Of a stretch of 64,000 bases of DNA, positions 35,101 to 46,319 are shown one piece after another. Numbering within the stretch: the first letter of the stretch is position 1; each line of letters starts with the position of its first letter. This DNA comes from Rhizomucor pusillus (Eukaryota > Mucoromycota > Mucoromycetes > Mucorales > Lichtheimiaceae), in NCBI GenBank assembly GCA_900175165.2, contig FWWN02000189.1, forward strand, positions 1-64,000. Direction: 5' to 3'. The notes under the pieces were generated by a model. That model ran no database searches and was not told the DNA's origin. It was given only the letters and a program-made list of their open reading frames with translations. The position numbers and the translations under genes are program-made.

Positions 35101-36830
35101 GTGATGCAAGGTTTTCTCTGAAAGGCAATTGCAGTGGGGGTGTGTGTGTGTGCCATTTATCCTGCACACATTGTCAACAGCCTCTTCTTCTTTTTAGACA
35201 GACATGCTAAATTAAGATCAATGTGGGTAAACTTTCCGTCCTTTCCTTTTCATTACGTATGCGGTTTAGTTTGCTGTTCGCAGAGGGGTACTAGACACGT
35301 TGTGACCCACCGTCCCGTCAGTGGTAGAAGACAAGGAGATGAGTTACGTACCAGGAAAGTGAACCCGCCAAGTTGCACTACTCGTGCAGTGCTACATTCA
35401 ACCAATCGATCGTGGTTTCTATTCTTAACCACCGCTTAATTGCGACCATTAACAGCGCATCAATCAATCAATCAATCGTTCGTGAGCATTCACGATAAAA
35501 GTAGACACGCAGGGTCGATGATGATCATCAAAGATTATTAAGCAAAAAGCTTGGCAAGAACATACTGTTGCTGTGGGGGGAGAAGAGAAGGCTTCTTTTT
35601 CTGCTTTTCCTTTTGCACCCGCCGCCGCCGCTCGGCCCTGTTTGCAGACTAGACATCACGAAAACCGTCTGTGCCCTGCATGTTTTCTTTTTCGAAAATG
35701 GTCATGGGGACAGACCTGACCTTGAGAACCCAAGAGATCGCCGCCAAAACAAGTAAGACCAGGTGATCGCGCAAAAAGGGTCGGGACTTTGCAAGTTGTC
35801 ATGGGATCGCGGGCCCATTCAATCGTGTAACGGGTAACAAAAGAAACACAGGTGTAACGACAATGGTGCAAGAGCAAACAGGCTAGTTCCATCTATAAAG
35901 AGAGACAGAGACTGACAGAGAAAAAAGAGATGAAAGCGCACGTACGCGCGCGTGTGACTCTACTCACAACGAAATGCAGGAACATGGATAGGCCTTGATT
36001 TCTAAATCGTATGAGCAGACAAAAAGACAATGTTTGATCCTTTCAAAAGCTAGGACGAGAAGAAAAAAACCAGACAAGCAAAGGTATCATCTCGTACAAC
36101 GATTATTAACCTAGAATGGTATGGTATGACAACGCGAGAACCCACGGGCATGTAAGAAAAATAACACGCAGGCATTGACACTCGCTATCGTTCTGTTAGT
36201 GAATCATTTAAGAAGCGGTTCGTGCGCGGGCGTTCGTACGCAAAAAAAGAAAGAAGATGAAACATGATAAACAAAAAACGCTCAGGCCACCTCCGCTAGG
36301 TGAACCTCAAGAAGCCTCGTAATTTAGAAAAGATTGATGGCATACATAACTTTTTCATCAGTGATGATGAAACAAAAGTAGGGAGATTGCAACGTAACTT
36401 TATCATGGGGACATCGAGTGCGACGCAGTTCAACGATGGCAGCCCCAGGAAGAGAGAGAATGTACAACGGGTTTTCCCATGCTTCATGTGAGTTGCCATT
36501 GTTACAACAACTTTTGACAATTCGTACTGGAGCGCGCGAGCTATTAGTGCTCGGCAGAAACAGGAATCGGAGAGAAGGCGTAGACAGGGCGAATGAGTGA
36601 ACGGAACGATACACACAGCTCCCATGACCAGGAAAACCTTGATTGAAAGAGATTTGGATTGGGGTGCTCGTGATCGCATGGGCATGGATAAGCAAAGGAA
36701 AAAAGGTACGCGCGCCTGCCCGCCCATTTTTTCCCGGCCGGTCGTAGCTCATGCTAGACTGCATTGTGGATCGTTTCTCATGCATGCAGCAGCAGCAAAG
36801 TCAATTTGGAGGCATCGTCGTGCAACTCTC
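32200..36830. other. 4.6-kb gene-poor stretch
   Basis: No gene could be supported. It holds simple repeats (GACGAC units at about 33308-33325, CAATCAAT units at about 35458-35478), several TATA-like words without convincing ORFs, and scattered short frames. It is the longest stretch of the window without a gene, and ends at the promoter of the small Cys-rich gene. Confidence 0.5.
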
Positions 36831-36839
36831 GGACATTGC

Positions 36840-36847
36840 TATTTAAG
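36840..36847 (+). promoter_or_regulatory. TATA-like element of the small Cys-rich gene
   Basis: TATTTAAG, about 86 bp upstream of the ATG at 36933, followed by a C/T-rich stretch (36870-36920). This is the same arrangement seen before other genes in the window. Confidence 0.5.
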
Positions 36848-36932
36848 ACCGTGAAAGAACGCAAGCCGCTTTTCTTTTCTTTTTTCCTCTCCATCACCTC
36901 TTTCTTGTTTAGCTTTTTCTATATACACAGAA

Positions 36933-37171
36933 ATGAAATCCACAACCTTGGCAAAGTGCAACTACGCTTCTTCTGCAAACTTGAACGACACTTCTAAAGT
37001 CTGCAGCGGCCGTGGCAAGAGCTACTGCTTGATCCATCGACGCTATTTTGAAACAAGCTGGTGCCCTGACTGTGGTCGCGCAAGTAGTAAGTATCTTCTT
37101 TTTGTCCTTTCTGTCCTTTTGTCGTCTAAACTTACAGTGTTTAAACTTTCTGTCTAGTTGTCGGTCGCTAA
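36933..37171 (+). CDS. Small Cys-rich protein of 55 residues, putative zinc binder
   Basis: Two exons (36933-37086 and 37158-37171) separated by a 71-nt intron with GTAAGT donor and TCTAG acceptor encode 55 residues. Five Cys are present: Cys9, Cys24, Cys32, and the pair in WCPDCGRAS (Cys44, Cys47). His35 lies in YCLIHRRYF, so a C-x2-H plus C-x2-C zinc-ribbon-like arrangement is possible. Only four residues come from exon 2 before the stop. Support comes from the TATA-like element and CT tract upstream, the good intron, and the strong Cys/aromatic composition of the ORF. No family was recognised. It could be a regulatory peptide or a translated leader of a longer transcript. Confidence 0.5.
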
Positions 37172-38292
37172 AAATACCCACCAAAACCGGCAAACCCAAA
37201 AAAGATACCACCCACCCACCTCATAACTTTTTTCTTATCGATTATTGCTTCCTGGTTACACATTCTCACTGTGTGTCTACTACCCTTTCTTTCTGTCTCT
37301 TTGCCTCTCTCACTTTAACTCTCCCTGGCTTACTCTATCTATCTATCAGCCTCTATCTACGTATCTATCTGTCTATCTATCCTGCCTACATGCATTCCTC
37401 AAGATCTCTTGCCTCTCATTACTCTACTATCTGGAGCACAAGCGCTATCTATTGAAAGCTACTTTACGGACAAAACTGCACGGAAAAAACCCAACTACGT
37501 ATATAAAAAAGGATCAACAACAACAATGACAACACCACCATCCATCCACCAGACAAGAAAAAAGAAGGACACAAAAAAAAGTTTAAAACCACACGCCTAA
37601 TACCAATTATGTCTCCCCCACCCCCGCGTCATTTACCCCGCCCAAAAAAGAAGGCCTTAGATTTTCTTCAATTGTATTTCCAAAGAATGATAATGTTACT
37701 AACACGTAGTACTGTAAAAATAAAAAAAAACCGTTACAAAATATAGTACATGCTCGCTCGCGCTTTGGAGCATTAGCACGGGGAGTGCCGGCCATAAGTT
37801 ATGTAAGCATGTATGTATCAGCAACCAGGGGATGATGCCCTGCACGCCTTCTCTCCCCTGACAAGAGTCATTACTAGTTTTCCAAGGACTCGGCCGCCCA
37901 CATGCCAAGTAAGTTAAGACTAATAGGCACGATCAACCTGCAGCAGCAGCAGATGATTTTACCACTTGAAAACGTTATGAATAGTTGGTTTTCCGTTTTA
38001 CTCCTAGTCACGGGAACCTATCTTCGTGTTGAATGACATGAGATCACAACAGATATTATCCATCCGTGGCGGTCAGGGGTCTCCTGATGTAAAAACTCTC
38101 AACAGCAACGCATCTTACATAATGCGATTTGTCAGATTACTACGCTGCTTCAGCAACACTACTGCTAAGGTACCTTTATGTTTTCCGGTTTATTGAGGAA
38201 ACAAACACATTACTGCTTTGGAAGGGTACAAGGTATACTCAGCAAATTCAAATGGTTCTATGCTGCTGCTGCTGTTACTTTTATCTCGTTGT
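37172..38292. other. Intergenic stretch with TATC repeats
   Basis: About 1.1 kb with imperfect TATC/TCTA repeats at about 37334-37382 and A-rich runs near 37560-37580. No gene was seen; part may be the 3' UTRs of the flanking genes. Confidence 0.5.
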
Positions 38293-40889
38293 TTAAAAAT
38301 CAAATTCTCCTCGAAATGCATCTAGGTTGCGTCGATCGCATTGATGTGCCAGATCTTCGCGGTTCATCCTATACAAGCATTGTTAGCAATCCAATCCCCC
38401 ACTTATTTTCAGCGTTAAGCTTTTGCCCCACTTACATGAACATGACCATACGCAAGCTATCCCACACATTGTCACTCATGCCGTTAGGAACCGATATCTT
38501 GTTACCTCGATCATCCAGCATGACCGCTGCAGGCACGCTAGCTTCTGCGCTCTGCTGGAGCACCAACGCGGTAAGCAAATGCTCGGCTGCCTCTTGGTTC
38601 TGACCGAGGTTGATGCAGCTGATAGCCAGATTGTACCGAGCACGGACGTATGAAGGATTGATTTCCAGAGCGTTGAAGTAAGCTTCGATGGCGCCTGGCG
38701 TATCGCGTGAGTTGGCAAGTGTTGCGCCGAGCTTGTTCCACAGCAAGTAATCTTGTGGTCTACTTTGCAGGGCAGCCTTGAAGCAATCAATGGCCTTGTG
38801 GTATTCTTCTGACACGTTGAACAGCACACCGAGGCCCACTTGGACATCGGCATCCATCTCTTCACCGGGAGCACTCCGCGCCGCTTCCAAAAACATGTTT
38901 GTGATATATGCGTGTCTATCTGCTGCCATCCTGCTCTTGCCGCTGCTGCGAGCGAGGTGCTGGTATTTCTCATTGTTGGATATCCATTGCTCCAAAGCAT
39001 CGTATGCATCTGCCCGGCAGTTCTCATTCGTGTAGCTCACTGCCAGCGCGAGCCAACAATCGAGCATGCCAGGGTCTAAAGATACAGCCCGTCGCAGAGC
39101 TGCAATGGCCGCTCCGTCTCGTTCATTCTCCTGCTGACGGAAACCGAGCTGCTGCCATGCACTTGCATCGTTAGCCTGTAACTGAGCCTTTGCTTCCAGC
39201 GCAAGAATAGAGTCTGCCAGGCTATTGTGCTCTACACGGTCGATCGCATCAGGGTTAACAAGATACGGGTTATCCGTCATAAAATTATATGTGTCGTATT
39301 CTGGATTGACTGCTCTGTAGCCAAGGCCCTGCTCAGGTTTAAAGCGCTCCCAATCCTTTTGCATATCGTCCCACTCTGCATCTTTCGAGGTCTTCAGGTG
39401 TGCAATGTTTTCATTGTATTGTTGGACCCAGTCGTCCATCTCGGTGCCTTTACCGAAAATCCTTTCCATATCTGATTGACTCGCTTGACCCGCTCCGTTC
39501 GTCGCACGGTTGAATTCAGCAGCCCAGTCGCCGCCGCTCGGAATAGCAGTAGACGACGATGACTCGCCGCCATGGTTGTGTGACTCTGCAAAGTCCTCTG
39601 CCCAGCTTCGCTCTGCATTTCTCGCAAATTCGTCTTTCCACATATTTCCACTCGATGAGCTGCCGGCTTGCTGCACAAAATCGTCTGCCCACGATCGAGT
39701 TGCATTGCGTCCTTCGTACCGTTGTCCAAATTCGGATGCCCAATCACCGCCAACGTTCTTTCCTTTTGTCTCCACCATCTTGTTGCCTTCAATCGATACT
39801 TCCTTGTTACGCAATTTATGCATGAGCGCCATGAAATTGGATTGTTTGAATTTCGGGTTGCTCTCTGTATCCACAGTCTCTAGCAGCATCGCGGCCGTCC
39901 TCGCCAGTGCTTCCTTGTCGCTTGCACTGGTTGTCGAATTTTCCTGCTGCTCAAACTCTTTTGCCCATGCATCATCCGATTGCTGTGCTTCAAACTCCTG
40001 TTCCCAATTAATTTGTGCGCCTGATTGCAGATCATTCATTAGAGATTGATTTTTTTTGCCGCACTCTAATCCATTTACCTTGCTTTGCTTGCTCAAAAGC
40101 CATTTCAAATGCTTCTTTCTCTTTTTGAGACATTTCCAGCTGACCTGGATGGCTTGCCTGGAACGCTGCAAATTCATCGTGCCATCCATGCTGCTCAGCC
40201 GGCGCTTCAAAACAAAACCAAAACTTTGTTACTAAACTATCCCACACTAAACTCTCGCAACCTCCTTGCTTTACCATGCATGCTGTGCTGCTGATAGATC
40301 TTTTCAAACTCTTCAAAGTGAGAAGGACGCTCGTGCATTCCAGGTTTGTGCTGCATAAACTCATTTGCCCAGTCACCCGCAACAGGCCCTGGTGCTTGCA
40401 TTGATTCAAGTTCCCGTGCCAAACCGCTAAACTCAAAAGCACCTGCGGGGCGTTCGGCTAATCGTCCAGGTGCATCGTCTCGTAGGAACTCTTCAGTAAA
40501 CTACAAATTCATATCAGCATCTAGAATCCTTGTCTTACAAAATACCCCATCCATTACTTGCCTGTCGATCGGCTTGCATGGCTATATTTGAATTGGACCG
40601 AAATCCGCTCTATAATCGAAATTTTAGGAAAGGTGTCAGAATTCGGTTTCCTTTTATTAAAAGCGCACCTTGGAGCTCTCTCCTCTTTGGGCATTCATGA
40701 ACCGATCCTAAATGGAATGTCAGTTTTTCTATTCTCGAGTTCGACCGACTTTGAAGGCAAAAAAGAAGAAAGGGTATGACTTGCCTGCTGCAGAGATCGA
40801 TCCTGATGGAACTGTTTCATGAGGTTCGCCATTGGGTTCGCAGGGCCACAGTCAGCGCCTCCGCCACCAGCTAGTTGAGGAAACGACAT
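38293..40889 (-). CDS. PEX5: Peroxisomal targeting signal 1 receptor
   Basis: Seven exons (40889-40785, 40707-40669, 40609-40562, 40500-40275, 40204-40079, 40020-38436, 38368-38293, minus strand) give 734 residues. The N-terminus has the conserved cysteine (Cys14, in ADCGPANP) that is monoubiquitinated for receptor recycling. Ten WxxxF/Y docking motifs for Pex14/Pex13 follow in exons 4-6 (from WANEF to WVQQY). The C-terminal half has TPR repeats that bind SKL-type signals (CWLALAVSYTNE, VGLGVLFNVSEEYHKAIDCF, LWNKLGATLANS, ARYNLAISCINLGQ). The final exon gives the family ending (NLDAFRGEFDF). Introns 1 (40784-40708) and 3 (40561-40501) are GC-AG with donor GCAAGT; no GT donor nearby keeps the frame. 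The receptor shuttles between cytosol and peroxisome. Confidence 0.96.
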
Positions 40890-41810
40890 TGTAAGGAGGG
40901 GTTCAGGATAGGGTTTTGCGAGTGCAGGAAGAGAAGGAAGAAGGGCCAGTTGAACAAAGCGTTGCCTTACTAAGGTTATTCGGAGTCCTAAATGCTCGAG
41001 TGTGGGGAGCGGATGCGGAACCGGATGGATGTTGGCAAGAGTTGCCCACACGCATGTGAAATCTTTCAGAATGTACCCGTTTGGGAGTCACATTACAACA
41101 AATCATTCATCCCTCCTTGCTATGCTTAGAGATGTAACAATTATGGAATATTACACAGACCCAGGCATTATCTAGCTATAAAATGCTTCCACGGCATAAA
41201 TAAATGTGTTCGTTGCTCTCCTCACCTATGACTTGAAACAATTATTATGTAGGGTATATTGGAATTTTAGTGCAGTAAAGACATTCAATTTCGCTCTACC
41301 GCAACAGCAGCTTATCAGCTAGCATTAGAGATGTAAACACTATTGAAGCAATTGACACGCTATTCATCAGACGTTTTGTTGACCTTGAGATCCCACAAGA
41401 TATCCAGCTTCTGTTGCACCGAAATGAGGATCTTTTCTCGATGCTAGCTCTTCAGTCACTAGTTTGGCAAACACAGAAACCTTTGATCAGTAAAACCTGT
41501 TCAACGCTGTCAAGTTATGAAGGCTCATGTTTATCTCATTTCTGACAGCTCTGACGCGAAGCTATCTTTTTTTTTTCAGGAAAGAGCTGGATGGTGCGTA
41601 GTATGAATAGGTTAGCTCGATAATCCTCGATTTTTCTTTGTATATGTTTAGAGATGTGCTAAGATCCAAACTCTAAGAAGAAATCCGAAAGCCAATTTCA
41701 TTGCTATTCTGACTCCGTGCTGGTGCATGAACGCCAACAACTGTAAAAATCTCCTGGCACGACGCCTCGTTTATGCAATCTTTTACCCCTTCTTTTACTT
41801 TCATTGTCAA
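40890..41810. other. Intergenic stretch, nothing recognised
   Basis: About 0.9 kb between the PEX5 start and the Myb/SANT-like ORF. It holds the PEX5 promoter and otherwise AT-rich sequence without a supported gene. Confidence 0.5.
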
Positions 41811-42254
41811 ATGCCTGGACTCGTTTGGTCACCGCAAGAGATACAAGCGTTGCTTCGCTGGATTGCTGAGAATAATAGGCAAACGACCTGGAATCGACAG
41901 GACAGCCTGCGGGGTGTGCAAAATGCCTTGATACCATATAATCCCGTATACTTTCACGGAACATCTGGTATTCAGCGCATCAGATCCAAGCTTGTAAACT
42001 TGTATAAAGCATACGTCAACTGCTACGAGGCTGTTACGCCGATAGGTGCGTCCAGATCAAGCACTTGTGGTAAATATAAGCTTCTTTCTTCGGTCTGCTT
42101 TTCAGTCATCTTGACTAAATCTCGCCATACTAGTCAATCTACAAAAAGTCAATCAATTTCGCTGGTTTCGTCTCTGTCAGCAAGTATTTGGACCAGTTTG
42201 TCCGTTGCACATCATACTTGTCTCGCGCAACCGATATGCTATTGGACATGGTAG
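41811..42254 (+). CDS. Myb/SANT-like DNA-binding protein fragment (possibly transposon-derived)
   Basis: An open frame of 147 residues starting MPGLVWSPQEIQALLRWIAE, a helix pattern with spaced tryptophans like Myb/SANT-type domains found in transposon-associated fungal ORFs. It continues with GIQRIRSKLVNLYKAY and AVTPIGASRSST. A 36-nt GT-AG segment inside (42070-42105) is a multiple of three and may or may not be an intron. The last 50 residues are Ser-rich and unconvincing; another frame of the same stretch looks equally protein-like. The gene may be truncated or decayed. The true start could lie upstream, since the frame is open from 41727. Confidence 0.4.
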   Translation: MPGLVWSPQEIQALLRWIAENNRQTTWNRQDSLRGVQNALIPYNPVYFHGTSGIQRIRSKLVNLYKAYVNCYEAVTPIGASRSSTCGKYKLLSSVCFSVILTKSRHTSQSTKSQSISLVSSLSASIWTSLSVAHHTCLAQPICYWTW

Positions 42255-42383
42255 AACCGCTACTTTGCTCATTGTTCAGCAACAAGACAACTAAACACAG
42301 CACACAACTTTTCTTTTTAAATTTGCACGCACAATGATGCCTTCTTTTATTATCATTACTGTTGTTATACTGGAACGATTTGC

Positions 42384-43564
42384 TTATCCTCGAAGAGCAC
42401 CATCCAATCGAATAACTGTGCCATTTAACATCCGGTTGCTTATAATTTGCAAGACAAGATCTGCAAACTCGGAAGCACGCCCGTGACGCTTTGGAAACAA
42501 GCACGGCGGCGCCTCCATCGGCGCGTTTTTCACCAAAGGTGTCTCTACACACGCAAAATTATTAGTGGATTGTAAAACGCTAAAGCTGTATGAAATATAC
42601 TACGGTACCGAATGGACCAGGAGCTATGCTGACAACACGGATGCCAAAACCCGCAAGTTCTCGCGCCATCGGCAACGTTAGACCTGCGACGCCCGCTTTC
42701 CAGCATTGCGACGTGGGTTAATACTGATTTCTGAACAAGTGGATGATAACGTGCTCACCTTTGGATGATCCATACGCCAGTAACGACCCGTCTAGACCGA
42801 GAATTGATGACGTTGCAATGATCACTCCACGTTCGCCTTTAGATATAATATCGGGTGAATGACCAAATCCAGGAATTTCTGCATATTCTTCTTTCTTTTA
42901 CCATCATCGTTATCTAGCGGTTTGTTATCCAAGAGAATCTCAGCGACCTTTTGAGCCACGCAGTATGTGCCGAGAAGATTCACGTTGACGATATGCTTGA
43001 ATTGCTCGAAGCTTGTCAACTGACCGTTGGGCCCGTATCCTTTCAAGTTTTCTGGAGGGAACACGACGCCGCTGCAAAGAATCGCACCGACGATGGGCCA
43101 GTCTGGATACACAGATTTGATGTCCTTGAAAACCTCCTGGACTTGTTCCTGTGCATCATTTAATCTTAGCACAGAAACGAAAGACAAACTTGACTGTTTC
43201 TTATGGAAGACCCCTGAATCATATACTTGCCTTGTGCGTCACATCCACTGAGCCTGGAAAGTAGACATTGTCTGCTCCAAGTTCTTTCACGAGATTTTGG
43301 GCGCGATCTGCATTGATATCGATGATCTAGAGAAAAAAAAAAATATAAAAGTAAGACTAGCAAGTAAGCATCAATTTTCGCTCGCGAGATATTTACAATG
43401 GCTCTTCCTCGTTGAGCTACCAATGTTCTGATCACTTGTTCGCCCAGACCGCTTGCACTGTACATATGTGAGTCCAGTTCATTGAATACCTGAATCCTTC
43501 CATGACAACAAATAAAAGGAACTCACCCTCCAGTAACGATGAAGGTGTTGTTTTCTACAAGCAT
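42384..43564 (-). CDS. Short-chain dehydrogenase, HSD17B10 / type II 3-hydroxyacyl-CoA dehydrogenase-like
   Basis: Seven exons (43564-43527, 43457-43397, 43326-43231, 43148-42902, 42836-42759, 42695-42609, 42544-42384, minus strand) give 255 residues, the size of HSD10. The cofactor motif TGGASGLGE is formed across the exon 1/2 junction. IIDINADRA gives the NAD-selecting acidic residue after beta-2. [20 protein letters not shown] contains the catalytic Ser and the YxxxK pair. SIAPGPFETPL and [15 protein letters not shown] match the HSD10 C-terminus closely. Known roles are mitochondrial short branched-chain fatty acid and isoleucine oxidation. Intron 3 (43230-43149) is GC-AG with donor GCAAGT. 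No strong presequence is seen. Confidence 0.88.
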
Positions 43565-46319
43565 CTCGTGGTTCAATAAAAGTTGGGAAATTCTTGCATA
43601 TGACTATGTTGTTCTCCTGGATCATGCCTTTTATCCAAATATACTCTCTTTGTTCGATTATTTAGGAAATCGATCGTTGCACGGATTCTCAGATTACACA
43701 GTCAGCTCTAGGTGCACCTTATAGTACTCGACTTTATCAGCCAGCTATCAAGTATATACTGCTATCGTTTTACGGAAAATTATTCAATTTGAGGGAACGG
43801 TTTTTCAATGGAAATATATGGTTCGAAAGCCATTTATGAAATCTTTTTAACGATCAAGGAAGGTTCACCAGGCAAGGAGACCGTAACCGGCACGGTCGCC
43901 GGCGACGACGAAGGAGGAACCGAAGAAGAAGACTCGTCAGGACCCGGCCATGGGACGTACGTTGGCCTCCGGACCGGAAGCTAACTGAACGCCTCGGCAT
44001 CGCAATCGAAGGAAGGACTCAACGGAAGAGCCATCCTACAACGAAGGAGAAAAGACATGGAAGACATACAAGAAAGAGAAAGCTGGCCTTCCGAAAAGAA
44101 AACATCTATCGCAGTAGTGTCTATTAAGATGATACAATTCCAAATTGCACCGTGGTCGGGAGCCCACAACATCTTCAGGCTTGCTTCAAGTAACTTGATG
44201 ATTTAAATAGAATTTGCCAATTGTAACAAGAGAAGCAAGGATCGAAACTGAAAAACATGGTCGAGAAAAGCTTGTATAACTCACTTATAAAAGTGTTTTT
44301 GTTATCCTTGTAGGTCGCCAGGCAAAGGAAATGCTTCGCGAAAGCCTCCGTTACATCATGAAAATGGTGACAATCTCCTTTCCTCCTTCCTTAGCTTTGC
44401 CCAGTGCCGGCGTCGAGTATCTCCTCAATATTAACTTGCAAGCCGTTCTTCCCTTCAGGCCTCAGAGCTTCACCCTCTGTCCCAACTGTCGCCCGTTAAA
44501 AAGGAACCGCTGCGTTTGCCGCGTGACTCAGGGAGCCTCAGAGGCGTCACGCAGCCAGCAAGTTGGAGCCATAAAGCCCGTGTAATTGCGGAAATAAATT
44601 CAGTTGCCTGGGGCGTGTACTATAAAAGGGAACTGTGTTTCATTTAGGTGATGGGCTGAATTTGAAGCTTTTTTTGACACTTACGAATACTGCGATTAGC
44701 AAAATCTTGGGCAAGTACCACGGCAGCTGCGTTGGGGTACGCGACGCTTGACGTGATTCCTTGCTGTATGGACTGCGTAGATACGAATCACCCGCTGCGA
44801 CCTGTTATCTTCCAGGCTCTATTGCTTCTAGCTGTTATGATCCGCGATCGATATAGGTTTCCAGATTGAGCCTGCCGAACTACTTGGGATCAAGTTAAGC
44901 AAGTATCCTGTCCAAGATAACGGTTTCATTACGCTTGCCAATTCGTTTGCGTGGGAGAGGTGTAAGAAGTTCAGATGGGATACATCTGACTATATGCCAA
45001 GCTCTCCTTAGGGTATCTGCCGTCCGGAAGTGAAGGATCGATTCAGGTGTCTTCGCCTTCGTAGCTGCCTTCCTCTGTCAGAACATTTTCAGGCTATTAA
45101 ATGAATATTCCCCCATACACGACAGGGTATCAAGGGTCCAAGTATACGCAGAACTCGCGATGGCACCCTTGTTTGCACTATTTGATACTGTGGATGTATA
45201 CAATTGCAATACGATATCTTTCAGTTTGTGTCCGCCTTTGCATTGGTTGACCAAAGCGAAACTAGGTATTTATCTCAACAGATCCTCAAGGAAACGTTTC
45301 CTATGATGAATAACATTTTATTGACGATGCAACTATATCGTGGACATCAAACAACTTAGGATGATCCACACAGGTCTTATATAGTATCATCCGGTGGTCT
45401 GTTGTCAAGAACTGTGTCGTCCGCAATTCTTGGAAATATTTGGGAACCTCTAGCAGCCTGAGCGTTATCCTTTTGTACAAAGTGCCTCACTTGGTATTTC
45501 TCTCTGTCTCTCTCTCTTGTATTCCTTTATCTGTTTTGCTTTCTTTCGCTCTAAATATACAATATGATAGATTTCGCTCCTCTTGATATTTTGCCGTGCT
45601 AAGTCAATTTTAGGATTGATTTAGAAAGAAAATTAGGTGTTCTCGCACAGCATTGGCAATATCGCTTATTCATTCTCGAAGATACTTAGAACTTTATTGA
45701 TCTCAATGTGCTCTCTTCGGCATAAGACATAAAAAGGAGCGAGTAAGCATGATGAGCAGCGGCTCAAAATAAAATTGGCAGGATGGACAGTATGATGGGT
45801 GATCGCTTGTTTCCTGTGAGCACTGTTTATTGGTCCATGACGCCCTATGGATTGCCTAGCTAACTTTTGCAATAAGACAAATGCTTAATGGTAGTAGTAT
45901 TCTACTATGCAGTATCAGATGTGTTGATGAAATTTTATAATACATTAATTTTTGGGAAAAAGTATATGATAGTCAGTCAGATGGCTGCTGGAAATCTGTG
46001 AAACTTGCATAAATCACTGTGCATAAGCGCAGCAACGTTTCGGTGCTGCCCCATGATAGGTGAAAAATTCAAAAGGTAGAAAATAAACACTCTGTATATA
46101 TTGGTATTGACAAGAGTAGTTGTTAGCAGAAAAGAAGGTGGAAAGGAAGAAGAAAATAGGACATGGAAAACAGTGCGAGAGTCTAATGTGTGACAGTCTA
46201 GCACGCAGCACCGAAAAAGTGCGGACCTATTAGCTAGACTGGTCAAAGCGTCTTCACCCATCCATTTCCGTTCCAATCATCTTATTGACGCCAAAATGAC
46301 AGCAACCTATTTCAGATCT
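43565..46319. other. Gene-free stretch with coding-like relics
   Basis: About 2.75 kb. A GC-richer patch at 43865-43985 reads as acidic Gly-rich sequence (GDDEGGTEEEDSSGPGHG) ending in a stop. 44010-44205 and 44330-44585 hold further open frames (for example SIKMIQFQIAPWSGAHN, and a Cys-rich LCPNCRPLKRNRCVCRV). These look like eroded mobile-element or gene pieces, but no family was recognised. A TATA box at 44621 is listed separately. Confidence 0.4.
44621..44630 (+). promoter_or_regulatory. Orphan TATA box
   Basis: TATAAAAGGG is a near-perfect TATA box, but no open reading frame of note follows within 600 bp. It may belong to a non-coding transcript or a dead gene. Confidence 0.35.

Noticed and set aside
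36296..36785. Overlapping minus-strand frames of 143 and 153 codons upstream of the Cys-rich gene
   Set aside because: No domain, no splice or promoter support, and two frames of the same strand are equally open.
39510..40049. 179-codon plus-strand open frame within PEX5
   Set aside because: Antisense of the WxxxF/Y exon; Ser/Leu/Cys-rich with no similarity to anything recognised.
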